A stretch of 64,000 bases of DNA, from assembly GCA_004352715.1 (NCBI GenBank), contig SCFE01000055.1, forward strand, positions 335,093-399,092, given 5' to 3'. A program made the translations under genes and the position numbers. This document shows, piece after piece, positions 12,021-24,300 of the stretch. The stretch comes from Hofstenia miamia (taxonomy: Eukaryota; Xenacoelomorpha; Acoela). The notes beneath the pieces were generated by a model. That model did not search any database. It had not been told where the DNA came from and saw nothing but the letters and a program-made list of their open reading frames with translations. How positions within the stretch are numbered: the stretch's first letter is position 1; each line of letters begins with the position of its first letter.

Positions 12021-12701
12021 TTACACGATGATTAGGGGAAATGTATCTTTTGCAGGTTTCACACTGAGAGCGGGTTGACGTACGTTTTTTACTGAATAGT
12101 CTTCACATCTTCGAGGAGTAGTTGATTTGGCTTTGTACTGCATTGATTTGATTTCTACAGTTGAGCTGGTAATACCCAGTGCATGTGTATGGGCATATAG
12201 ACGTAGTTGCTTTGCTAATCTGAATTTAATGTTATCTTCAGCCAGCTGCATCGCCAGAGACTTGATGAAACATCTTCTGCTCTTTTTGTATCGATCACGA
12301 GAAAGGTATAGGTATGAATTCAATGAAGCTAGTTACAAAAGATTTTAGAAAAATACCATTGCCCAACGATTGCTTTTTGATTTGCACGTGAAATCCATTA
12401 GATCGGTTCCAACCTTTGTCTTCTTGTACTCTAAAATCATGCCAGGTTTTCTCTGCTCTTGTCTAGAAATCTCTGAAATTATGTGCAGACTGCTAGTCAT
12501 TAGGACATTCTTTTTCTTTATACATGAAATATGTGATATCTTATTCAGTTTATCAAAATGGAATCTAGACGAGAGAATCTCTCTATCTCTTCCAGATTTC
12601 AGAACATCTGCAATTTCGTAACGATTTTTCCCAATGGTATTATACATTGTCAGATTTTTGTTTCGTCCTGCAGATTTTCTTTCATTTTGAAGATTTTTCA
12701 A
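12021..12701 (-). pseudogene. piggyBac-like transposase, C-terminal third, with nonsense codons
   Basis: On the minus strand a single frame runs from 12701 to 12021, broken only by two TAA codons close together (about 12345 and 12333). In order it contains GKNRYEIADVLKSGRDREILSS, a KKKNVLMTSSLH stretch, the piggyBac hallmark block EYKKTKVGTDLMD followed by KSNRWAMVFF, then LNSYLYLSRDRYKKSRRCF, and an RRCEDYSVKNVR piece. The last corresponds to the start of the C-terminal cysteine-rich domain, with most expected cysteines gone. The third catalytic aspartate of piggyBac transposases lies in the KTKVGTDLMD block. The two TAA codons fall in the WPM-FF-N-L-D-LNSY region of the family, so this is decay and not an intron. 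Upstream the homology is lost before the (TA)n at 12789. Non-functional. Confidence 0.75.
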
Positions 12702-12787
12702 TACATAACCATTTTGGGCAACTTTCAGTCATCAAATCTTACCCTGATAACCAACTATCTACTTGTCGATTGTGAGATTTCGACCAG

Positions 12788-12819
<32 letters not shown>
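12788..12819. repeat. (TA)n microsatellite
   Basis: Pure TA run next to the truncated 5-prime side of the piggyBac remnant. Confidence 0.9.
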
Positions 12820-12822
<3 letters not shown>

Positions 12823-13633
12823 AATTTTAACCATTTTGTTGGGGTTAATTACATCAGAATTCTTTGTGTCTATAAATCATGATATCTAGGTAAACAAAGT
12901 AACACGATGTAAATATTTCGGTTTTCGTGCCAATGTGTTGTAAAACAAAGACATTGTTTGCCAAAACTGAATTAAGATTTATGGTAATTGCCATTATAGA
13001 GATCTGTTATTTCAAATAGATTTGCCTTGATTGTAGCATATGGCGCGTATCATTTTTTTAATTCTCTGTTACTTTACAGCAGTACCCGATTTCTTAAGTA
13101 AACTAGCTCCAATTATCAAAACTGGTTTCTTACATTAGTTTAATTTACAGCAGTGTACAACAAATTAAGTTTATTTTTCCTTCAGCGGTATGTGTATAAG
13201 AGACAGCGTATGTACCGCCAGTTGTAAATTGTGTTCGCACAAAAAGCTACTGGACATGAGAAACCGCTAATTTTTTTTATCTTACTGCAAAAACATTGTG
13301 ATATGAGAAACACATCAATCCTAATGGAAAGTAATTTTAAAATTATGCGCAACCCTACTTTTATGTAGTTTCATAAATCCAAGTACTACGTACGCGTATA
13401 ACTTGCTTAAATAATTTTTACACTAACAAGTAAAAATCAAAATTGCTCGAAATTTTTATATTTTTATAGAGTAAAATGGGATATAAAATTAACCACCTCG
13501 TCCCCTAGACGAAAAACCAGCGAGTTATATCTAGGGCGATTTCTTGACCTAAAAAATTTAAAATTTTGACTTTTTGACTTTCAAAAATTGACGAATTGAT
13601 TTTTTGGCTTTTGTAAAATTCGTGTATTCTATG
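12820..13633. other. Intergenic, with an adapter-like 17-mer
   Basis: No gene seen. It contains the Tn5 mosaic-end-like motif at 13190-13206, described separately. Confidence 0.5.
13190..13206 (+). other. 17-base match to the Nextera/Tn5 mosaic end
   Basis: ATGTGTATAAGAGACAG matches 17 of the 19 bases of the Tn5 mosaic end used in Nextera libraries; only the leading AG is missing (GT here). It is flanked by GCGGT on the left and TACCGC on the right. It may be a residual library adapter or a chimeric junction and not genomic sequence. Confidence 0.55.
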
Positions 13634-13774
13634 CTAAATCAACTGGGTTGCATAAAGCACCAATATAAAAATGCATATTGTTCTTAGAATTTTTATTTTC
13701 ATAAACATGCTTTTTAACATCGAGAAGACCTTTTCCACGGACACAGGAGACCACTTCGCGTGTTTCAACAATTC
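13634..13774 (-). pseudogene. hAT transposase C-terminal (dimerisation) scrap
   Basis: A 46-codon minus-strand frame reads ELLKHAKWSPVSVEKVFSML and ends with ILVLYATQLI-stop. The pattern K-x-A...SV-E-x-x-FS-x-L-K followed by a short hydrophobic C-terminus is that of the hAT C-terminal dimerisation domain. Nothing recognisable precedes it. Short and based on one motif, so moderate confidence. Confidence 0.45.
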
Positions 13775-16550
13775 ATTTCCCTTAATAATTCATTTAGACA
13801 TGTATATAGTTTTCAATGTTCTGCCAAGCGAAAATGGAGGTTGATTTTGTTGATTTTGACTCAAAGTATCTTACAAGGCCAATTCATTTCATAGTAGTTT
13901 GTGACTTCCACTAACTTTTGCATGACAGCCTCATTAATAGCAGTTTCTTGCTGTCGCAGTAATAGCAACCTTAGTAATGGCATTTTTTCTAAAAAATTTG
14001 CAAAATATTAAAATAGTAACTAAATACTTGCTCTAACTTTAGCCAAGGCGATTCCTAAAATTAAGGGTCGCTTTGCTTTAGCTAAATACTTGCCTTAACT
14101 TAACTCTATTTTAATAGTTAAAATTTGGGCCGTAATATTTCCCATGTTTTTGTAACCAAAAAATTTATATTTTAAAAACCTAATTGGATTAAAAATGAGG
14201 TTCTAAGTTTATATGGAGAGGTTTTCTTCTCCTTAAACTTTTATTTACATATTTAAAAGTGCAAATGTTGTTAAATTTTTGCATAATGTGGTTTTAAATA
14301 GCTTTTTATGGAAATCATTCATACATTGTTTCTCTTCCAAAACAATTTGACCCAAAGGAAATTTCACATTTTTTTAACTAATTCCCAAAGTTGTAAAAAT
14401 TTTCTTTATTTTTAAAATATGTATGCAAAGGCATTAAAACTACCTACCTAACTGTTTAGACAAAATTTACCTTTAATTCAATTTTAACTTTTTTTTACTT
14501 TTGATCGCCTTAGTTATATCTCGAAACGCTTTACTCTTAAACGGCCTTCAGCACGAGGCCTTGTATTGATAATTTTTTAATGTATTTAAAAATGCTTCAC
14601 TTGCTCTATTTTCAATGGACTTGCTCTTATTTAGTGCATAGTGTTGGTAATAGTTTATCGAATTGTTTTTAAAATCTCTTGCAGGCTGTAATTGCTGACG
14701 TGTAACACTTTTATCTCTTGAATGTATCAATTTTCACAGGTGTTTATCGTCAACATCTCTATTAAACTTGTTAGTTTTGCCTTTAACAGGTAGGTGTACT
14801 TATCCGATATTCATTTTATTACAAGGTTTAAGTATTATTAATAATTAGACAGATTTTACCTATTACATTAATCGAAATGAACTCTACTTGTTTGTTGGTT
14901 TTAGTACACTTACTTAAACTAAATTCATTCGAAATAAGCTGTCTTGCAGTATATGCTTATAGGCATTTGTTCAAGTTTTCAATTTTTCCAAATAGTGTTA
15001 TCTTTCCGTGTTTGTCTGATCTTCGACTCCATAACTGTGTAATAGTCCATGGAAATGTCTTAATTATACGAATTCTTAAAATGATATGAACAATAATTTT
15101 CATTTTTGAAGGATATATTTCTATTGTTCACTTTTAACACAAAATTTATCACAAAAGTTAACCATTCTAATTGAAAAATTATAAAACGTTTTTTATGTTG
15201 CTGCAATCTGTTGCGTTTACATTTCGTGTATTTGATTATTTATGTATGCATTGTGTACGACAACATTAGTTTAGTGCTTTTACAGTAATGACTTATCAGT
15301 AGGTATTGGGTTTTACCTATGAAACCTAAATTTCCATTATTTGTACCTAAATATGCTGGGCTCGTATTTATCATATACCTATATTATACATGTAATTTAT
15401 CATTGCTTTAAATTTCACTTAACAAATAGACAAACATAAATTGACCGAATCCATCATTAGATCTTTTTGATCTCATGGTAAGTGTTTAGAAGTTATTGGA
15501 AATAGTAATGTTCTCTGTAAAGTTAGCTAAATGTTCATTCCAAGTAACTCAAAGAAGCCATACTAAGAAGCATCTTACAGGAAAGTCACTCAAAGTTTGT
15601 ATCAATTAAGCAACAGTCACTCGCCGAATCTTTTTTGAGGATATTTAAAACATCACAAGATAGGGAATTGTCTCCTTTTTCTTTTCGACTTTAATTTCCG
15701 ACCTGGTGCTGTTTAGTTTTTTTTCAGAAAACAAACTTTTTCAGAGTAGTCGTTCCCATGAACATTAGACCACCTCTTTATCTGAATGTTTGGTATTGAA
15801 GGAATTCGAATATTTTTGCCAATTTCAGATTTTTCATTGAAAAAACTTCCTATTTGAATGTTCTTCAGGCATAAGAATAATTTTTAGCACAAATCTTAAT
15901 CATTGTATAAGCAAGCCCACCCCATTGGTGTGTCAATGTAAAAAGCTTTTAATATTTTTAAATTGTTCAAAAAATGCGCACAAATCAATTAATTACATAA
16001 AAGTAACGCTATTAGGAATGGGGTTAAATCTATGAAGAGCGTGAAGATTTTCTACCCTAATCTAATGCATGTCATTTGCGCAGCAGGTGCTAAATGCTAT
16101 GGGTTTTATACCTAGCGCCCGCAAGCAAATATCATAAATTGAGTATGCGAGATAGCTTTAGGCATCATTTTCATTGAATTTAAACAATATTGTGCTAAAT
16201 CTTATTAGCATAAAAATCTAATTTAAATTTTCAAGTTGATATTCTAAAAACTTCCGGAGTTATTAGATGAACAATATTTATGTAGTGGCCAAAATTCTCG
16301 TACTGATCAATTTTACCTCCAATAATTTAAATTGTATTTACAATTGGTTTTCACAGTTACAAGCATTAGAAATAGTGTTTTCGAATGTTATGTCGGATGT
16401 TAATGTCTGACATGTACAGGCCGAGAAATAAATTTTTAATCTAATAATTTCGATCAATTTTTGTAGAATTTCAGCAAATGTCAGAGATATAAAAATGTTT
16501 AACCTTAGCAATCCAACTTAAAACATTTTATATGAATACGCTTTATTGTT
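13775..16550. other. Intergenic upstream of DNAJC10, nothing firm
   Basis: About 2.8 kb. A 20-base motif, CTAAATACTTGCYYTAACTT, occurs twice 55 bases apart (about 14028 and 14083) with partly inverted sequence between. A hydrophilic 60-codon minus-strand frame (14548-14730) has no recognisable motif. The DNAJC10 promoter or trans-splice region should lie near the right edge. Confidence 0.4.
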
Positions 16551-16552
16551 TT

Positions 16553-16556
16553 AGAA
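16553..16556 (+). promoter_or_regulatory. Splice-acceptor-like AG just before the DNAJC10 start codon
   Basis: TTATTGTTTTAG/AA/ATG: a canonical-looking acceptor two bases before the start codon. This implies a 5-prime UTR intron or spliced-leader trans-splicing, as at 1971 and 8639. Confidence 0.5.
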
Positions 16557-16781
16557 ATGAGAGGTAATAGCCAGTGTTTGTTTCTGTTTGTGGTTTTCTA
16601 TGCTTCTCTGACAATTTGTTGTGCCGAAAATTTCTATGATGCACTTGGCGTGAAGAAAGATGCTTCAAATCGGGAAATCCGTCGTGCTTTTAAGAAAATT
16701 GCTTTGGTCCACCATCCTGATAAAAATCCAAACGATCCAACGGCACATGAAAAATTCGTTCGCTTCAACTATATTTATGAG
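16557..16781 (+). CDS. DNAJC10: DNAJC10 exon 1: signal peptide and most of the J domain
   Basis: Codons 1-75, ending in phase 0 before GTATGA. A hydrophobic stretch CLFLFVVFYASLTICC precedes AENFYDALGV, the J-domain start. HHPDKNPNDP holds the HPD tripeptide needed to stimulate Hsp70 ATPase. Confidence 0.93.
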
Positions 16782-19700
16782 GTATGAGATTTTTTTCATT
16801 GAATCAGCAAAACTAATAAGATCACGTGTCGAAAAAATGTTTGTACACTAATGCGCTTAATATCCATTCACTTTTCAAGATGGAGAGGTGAAGTCAAAAC
16901 AAATTTTTTCATTTAAGCTTTAATTTAGCACTTTTGCTTTTAAAATTTTTTTCTATCTTAATTTTTGTTATCTTAACTTTAATAAAACAAAATTCTCTTG
17001 GTAGTGTTTATCGTCTTGTAATGTAGAATTTCAAACTAATATGTATGCTCTAAATTTGGTTTGCAAGTTCAAAAAAGATTTACAAAGTCTTCAAATGCTT
17101 GAAATAATTTAATTTTTATAATAAATGATATCATTTAACATCTAATTATTCTTTGATTTAGCTGGCAACACTCTAAGCACACGATAAAACAATATTCCCT
17201 TTTAACCTTAATTTTTTCGATTTCCTTTTTTGTTTTCTTTCTTTCATAACTTACATGTTTGTAAATTCTTGAATTTGAAATTTTAGTTTAAAACAAACCA
17301 TTCTAATTTATTAATGGTTAAGCACAAGATCTTTGATTAAATCTTTCCAAAGAATTTCCCTTCATAAAAAATATAATATACATCAGAATGTATTTTTTCA
17401 CATTTTTTAAGCCAAATTTTATTTTTAGATTTCATTTGCAACATTGATATAATAATTAATCAAATGATATATGCAACAGGGTATGGATGAAAATGCGATA
17501 TAAAAATTGCGATGATACTTATCGAATGTAAAACGATGTTACATCGATTCTCAATTTAAAAGGAAACAAATTTATGTGGGGCTTTTGGCTAATTGCTTCA
17601 AACAATAGTTTATCAATTAATTACATAAATTACCCAATATTGACAAAGTGACTTGATTTTAAAAGTAATGCTTCTGATCATTAGTTTTAAGGTTTTGACT
17701 GATGAAGATCTTCGTCGTCGCTATGATCAGCATGGCGAAGAAGGTTTAAAAGATGAACAAGAAAGAGGAAGAAAGTATGAAAGTTGGTCTTTCTACAATA
17801 CCGACTTTGGGCTTTATGATGATGATGAAGACATCACTACTCTTAGTCATGGTGACTTCGACGATGTTACTAATCTCGGTAAGATATCACTTTTTCACAT
17901 AGTACTGATGTTTTCTTGGATGGAAGTCGTCAGAAATATCTATGTATAATACATAGCCACTACTTCTATGTTTTTACCTCATATTGCAATGCAATTTAAA
18001 TTAGTTTTTTGTAGACTATAAGCTATTCTTAATCTTTAGCCGATACCATTGTATTTGTGAACTTCTATTCTCCTCGATGTTCACATTGTCGGGATCTTGC
18101 TCCAGTTTGGCGACAGTTGGCATCACGTCTCAAGAATGTTGTTACAATCGCAGCTGTCAATTGCGCTGATTCCCATCGTCTTTGCCACAAAAACTCTGTT
18201 CACTCGTTTCCTACATTGATTTTGCAACCAATTGGTCGTCGTTTCGAGGTAATGCACAACTATTCCAAATACTAAAATATCGTTTAAGCGAAATTTTCTA
18301 TTCACTTATATCATCGAGGGAAGTTTCTTTTATAATTTTACTTTAAGCTCTGAATTGCTTACATGCTATCTGCTGTGGATATAGCACAAAATTTGTATGT
18401 ATATGCTCATGCTAATGCGGTCCCACGTATCATGCGAGAGCGATCACCCCCATTTTTTCATTACTATATCGTAAGTCTCGTGTATAATGCACGTGCCATT
18501 TTATAAGGATGTTGTTTTCTTGCCTGCAGTTCCGTACCCGAAAACTAGCGACAATATATATCATCATATTTATTATGCAATAGTCTTCTTGGACAGCATT
18601 AAAATTACTGAACTCCTCCACACACAAGAGCGCAATCATCACATATACGCACACAATTTTTGTCAAATAGCTGTTGACCGAAATTGCTGAATTTGATAGA
18701 TTTCAAAGAAATTCAAATATTCGCGTTTACTTTACACTGTATAGCTTTTTTGTTTAATATATTTATATCTAGTGTTTCATAAAAAGATGTTGAAAAATCA
18801 CATGCTACACCAATATATACGGTAAGTTTATATGTTCGAACAGCTTCTAAGATATCTTGACTTTACTGCATCTACATTAGGGCTGTGCGTGTACCGGCCT
18901 AGCCGCCCGTACTCGCGGGTATGACCAGGTGCAGGTACAATTATTACGGGCACGGGTAAAGAAATGCTGGATCCTGTCACGAGTCGCATGTCGCATTTGA
19001 TATTAATTTTTAATTACATGTATAGATGTTAACACTATAACACTACATTAACTATTTAAAGTTATGTTACATACAGTAGCGGATCTGACGGGGGNNNNNN
19101 NNNNNNNNNNNNNNNNNNNNNNNNNNNNNNNNNNNNNNNNNNNNNNNNNNNNNNNNNNNNNNNNNNNNNNNNNNNNNNNNNNNNNNNNNNNNNNNNNNNN
19201 NNNNNNNNNNNNNNNNNNNNNNNNNNNNNNNNNNNNNNNNNNNNNNNNNNNNNNNNNNNNNNNNNNNNNNNNNNNNNNNNNNNNNNNNNNNNNNNNNNNN
19301 NNNNNNNNNNNNNNNNNNNNNNNNNNNNNNNNNNNNNNNNNNNNNNNNNNNNNNNNNNNNNNNNNNNNNNNNNNNNNNNNNNNNNNGCACAATCGGGATA
19401 CCCTTCATGGATAATCTTCTCCAGCAATTGAATACTCGGTTTTCAAAAGACAACAGAAGAGTAGCAGCAATAATGTCTCTGGTTCCACGTGTAATAGTCG
19501 GAGTTGACGATAGTGAAATGGAGTCACTTGTCACTCAGCTACAATTCTGGGAGAAGGATATGCCATCTCCTGACAGCCTTAAAGTACGTAAATCAACTAC
19601 ATGTATGAATGATTTAAAGCAATTCTTTTAATAGTAGACAGACTTTGCTTTTTTACTTTCAGCGTGAATTACGACATGGGAAATCATTATGGACGCCGGT

Positions 19701-21199
19701 GTCAGGTGCAACACTACCCGAAAACCTGATTGACGCTCTTCATCATGCAGACGTTGACATCTATCCCAATGTAAGACAACTAATCTTGGTAGGATGCGTC
19801 TCCCCGATTGGTTCTTCAGAGGCAAAGAGGTCGTTTTCTGTACTCAGACGCCTGAAGAATCATCTCAGGAGCACCATGTCCGAAGAATGGTTGGCGGGAC
19901 TGACAATGATGGCCGTGCATACATGTATGCATATAGGCCATATATTGCCAATACCAATACGCTAAAAAGCTGCATCCGCGCCTGACATACAACTGTTTTC
20001 TCGTATGATAAATAATGCATTGCAAAGGATTTAATTTTTCATCTACTGGCCAGCACTAGTTATGTGTGGAAACACAAACCGAGTCTTCGTTGAGATTAAT
20101 CTACCCTTGAGCACTACTTGCACTCCATAAAACAGATTTTTTCAGATTTTAGCCTACTTCGTCAAACTTTTTCATGGCATGCGATCGATGTCTTTTTGGA
20201 GTGCAAGCTTGTTTTATAAATGATTACAGGTCCATCTGGAGATATTCGGTTTCTTACTACTATTATATATTCTACCATTTTATTAAATTCGTTTTGTTCG
20301 CATCGAATGCTGGGTGACATTTTTTAAAAATGACAAAAGGATGAAAAGCTACCTACAAGTTGATTAGGCAAATAATGCATTTAATGTCGAGAATCTTTTG
20401 AACTTGTTGACACTGCGACGTTTGACCACATATTCTCGACGTATAGGTTACATTTGGCAAATATATGCTATGTTCTTATGACTGATAACTGCTACTTTCA
20501 TGAGAGAGCGAGCATTGGATTGGTTAAAAGAACGACTAAGGATTGGTTAAAGGTTGTGGATATTGAAGGCTGCAGCTGCCTTATTTTGAACAATGAATCT
20601 ATGTAGAGCAGTTCGAAGTTTTTCCACATTGTAATGTTTGCTGCTATCTTGTGAAATTGTCTGGAAAACAGGCCAAAATTCCAATCTATTCCCAAACATA
20701 GTCGTTAAAGCCTATTGGGTCTTGAAAAGATTGCAGACTATAATTCCACACGTTTCTTGTTACTATTTCAGGTTTTTTCAGTCATTTTATTGATCAATAC
20801 TCATTGATTGCGAAGCAAATGAAATTGTCAAATTACGATGACGTTTTAGCTCAGAAACAGTTTGAGGACACTTATTTCTTTGATTCATTTAGAATTTAGA
20901 CCAATGATATTCCTATTAGCACTATTTGCGTTCTAAATAGAATCTCACAGCATCCTAATCTTTCTATCTATGACTTGCTTGTCAATTTTTTAAAAATCAT
21001 TTCATAAACTTCTTTCAAGGTTATTACAAATCAGTGAGTTTTCTTCGAAATCGTATTATATATTGCTGCTTAAAAATTGTAGTTACATTGACTTCGCTGC
21101 TTAGAAACGTAACTTTTTTATTCTTCCGAGATTCTTCAATTTTCTCCAAAAAAGCCAAAAATTACACAGGACAAAGTGTTGCGAGATAGTGAGGCCAGC

Positions 21200-21233
<34 letters not shown>

Positions 21234-21323
21234 NNNNNNNNNNNNNNNNNNNNNNNNNNNNNNNNNNNNNNNNNNNNNNNNNNNNNNNNNNNNNNNNNNN
21301 NNNNNNNNNNNNNNNNNNNNNNN

Positions 21324-21356
<33 letters not shown>

Positions 21357-24300
21357 TTCAGGATTGGTTTATTAATTGTAAAATTACTTATTTCCTTTTT
21401 AAACCGAGTATAAACTGTATTTTAAAATTTCGAAAATGGGTCCTGTCTGATTTAAACGTAGAACTGGGATATTGCAGCTTGGGGATTGTACTTTAATTGT
21501 TTGCGCTTTAGATTCAAGAGATTGTTCATTTATTTCGTGTTCTCCTTTACGCTTTATTAATTAAATTGCTGTGTTTCCATCGCTTTACACGTTGGCAATT
21601 AATATTTAAGGGAATTATTTGGAGTGATTTAGCATTGTAATGCTAATTTAAAAATATATTTCCCAATTATAAAATTGTATTTACTTTAGCTGTTCTATAG
21701 CGTCATTACAACTAAATTTAAGTGGCATTATTTAATTTCCAGTTTATTTTGCTACACTACTATTATCAATAAGCAGCACTTTAAGCTGTTCTTTTTTAAG
21801 ATATAAAAATCAGAGCATTTCATGTTTATCCGTCATTCATTAGACATTTGCCGGAAGCTAGAAATGCCGAAAAGTACTCTTGGTATTCCAAAACAATTAG
21901 GAATTAGGAAATTCTATTCACAATTTAAAAAATCGTGAACATTTTGGAGTTTTGGGTTTTTAGTCGTATCAGTAGAGACAAGGGTAGGGTTCCGTAAAAT
22001 ATAGACGAATTTAATCATGACAATTCGTGTTGAGAACAATGATTCCTTTGAAATATGCATTGATTGAATAACATCAGTTTTAGGGTTCAAGAACACTAGA
22101 AGGTTTGCTGTCTTTTGTATACTCTTCCCTCCCCAATCGCGTCGTGAATTTGCGTCCATCTTCATGGCATCGAATTTCTCAACAGGCAAAAGATCGTCCG
22201 CTCCTCATTTGTCTCTGTGATGAAACGTACGAATGTTTGAGTGAAGTCAATCGCAAGTCCCTTGGGTTCATGCTAACAAATGTTGCTTCTGTAGTCCATC
22301 TGGATTGTGGAACATCGCAAAGTTCTACAGATTTTTGCAATAAAAAGTATGTGTCATTGTAATAATTCGTCAGCACTTCTCCCTCGTGAAACGTAATGTT
22401 ACATTTCTAATTTGAAAGATTTCGCTCAAATCTTTTTTGTTTTCCGAAAATTTTGCTAGCAAGACGCATCGAAAAATGTGAACCATACGTATATTATTTT
22501 TCTAGTTATGAATGTTTCAAAAATGTTAGCCTATATATTGATATCTAAATGGAAAAATTCACTTCAGGGCGCAATGTCAGGATGACATCAAATCATTATT
22601 TTCTGAATGTGTTTAGTTTACCATTGACCACCACCCTGTCAAATACACATTTGACCCCTATTTGGCACCCATTATGATGTCAGAGCACCGGAATATCTCA
22701 TTTGTTTGTTTTGTTAGTATTTAGCCATATCTAAGTTAATTTTTGAAAGTTTTCTCAATTGCGAAGTAATATCAGTTTTGCATTTTCAATCAGTATTTTT
22801 TCAACAATTTTTTAAATTAGATTCGAGGTGATTGGCCATCGTCCACTTTTTTTAGGAATTAAATTTTACATCTGAGTGCAGTCGTATTTCCTTGATTCGA
22901 AGTGTAACTATTTTTAAAATATTTTATATATAGTACAAACACAAACTAGATGAATCAAGGTGTTGAATTCATCTTTTATCATTTAATAACAATTGGTTTG
23001 TATTTTTTGATTTTTTCATGAACGGATAGTTTATTTAGCCTTACAAAGTTGGAAATGTTAAATTTTTATTTATGTCAAAGAAAATCTTGTAAATTCTTGA
23101 AAACACTTGTTTCAATAATTGCTAAGATTCGTTTACTCAGTTGAATTTGATGTACCATATGTTTTCTAAGTAGTATGGATTCCTTAAGACGTGAATTTAA
23201 ACAAAATACTATATTTCTAATACATTTTAATCACATAAGCTTCACATTCTAGCATCTATTAAACATCTTATATTTTCATGAGATTTACTTTGAATTTCAG
23301 TGTAAAAAACGACCTCTTCAATCAGGCGCGGTACTAGAAAATTTCGAACCGGGGCGCTGTTTAAATGTTTAAAATTTTTATAAAACTGTCGTTTATTTGT
23401 AAGTTATACAAAGTCTAATCATATTTTGCAAATAGTGCAATGATTTATGAGGTTAATCAAAAAAGTCTTAAGGTTTATATGTATCCACTTGAAAGCTAGT
23501 CTTTCTAAGACTACTGTTATTCATGGAGAGCAAAAAAATTTTGAATAAAAGGTTTATATTTTATGAAAGATCACTAAAAAATTATTTTTTACTACAATAT
23601 TCACATAAAAACCCCTTGTTTTTCGTGAAATAGTCATATTCATTTTTTTTACCATTTTTGTACAATTTATTCAAAACAAGACTCATTACCGTAACTTTCT
23701 CAGTGCAATAAATTCAATCATTCAGATTACCTTGGTTGCAACCAATGTAATTAATGGCCTTTCAAAAATGATTAAATCACTGTAAAAACTGATCACAAAT
23801 ATACTGCTACCTTCTTGTAGCGAAGATTCACTGTATTAGAAATATTAAATATTTGAGTTTTTCTGCGTTTTTATGTATGGTAATTAGCTGAGTGATATCA
23901 TTTAGGTTTGGTTCTGATCATGGAACTTTTATGTTTCCGTCACCTTCAGATGTGAATGATATTTCAACTGCAGAAAAAATTGATTCTTTGGATGTATACG
24001 AGGTGTTTTCGCTAGTTCAAGACATTCTTCCCGAGATTCAAACTGTTAATGATGAGCTTGCCACATTGCTTCTTTCCAAGCCTCTCAAAAGTGCTCATCT
24101 ACTTTTTCTCTACAGAAATGAATTCGATGAAGAAGTGCAAATGCGTATGATCAGGCGACACCTGCAGTCATCTGTCTCAATTGTAAAAGCAGACTGCACA
24201 CATCGATCGGAATTATGCTCTCGGATTGGAAACGTTGCAGAGCCCGTCGCACTTCTCATCAGAGCTTCAGGTGCATTTGAAATTTTTCACGGTGATCTTG

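Larger units (their letters stand above)
18249..22083 (+). other. DNAJC10 intron 3 (3.8 kb, two gaps, hAT debris)
   Basis: GTAATG...TTTTAG. It contains a GC-rich hAT-end-like stretch at 18878, a hAT transposase remnant near 19389-19965, gaps 19095-19386 and 21234-21323, and (TA)n on both sides of the second gap. The stretches 18249-18877, 20030-21200 and 21353-22083 show nothing else. Confidence 0.85.

Noticed and set aside
12127-12824. Plus-strand frames over the piggyBac remnant
   Set aside because: Hydrophobic shadow frames; the minus strand has the family motifs.
14028-14110. Two 20-base motif copies as a possible CRISPR-like or satellite array
   Set aside because: Only two units with unrelated spacing; no further copies.
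22179-22376. Minus-strand frame over DNAJC10 exon 4
   Set aside because: Antisense shadow of a confirmed exon.
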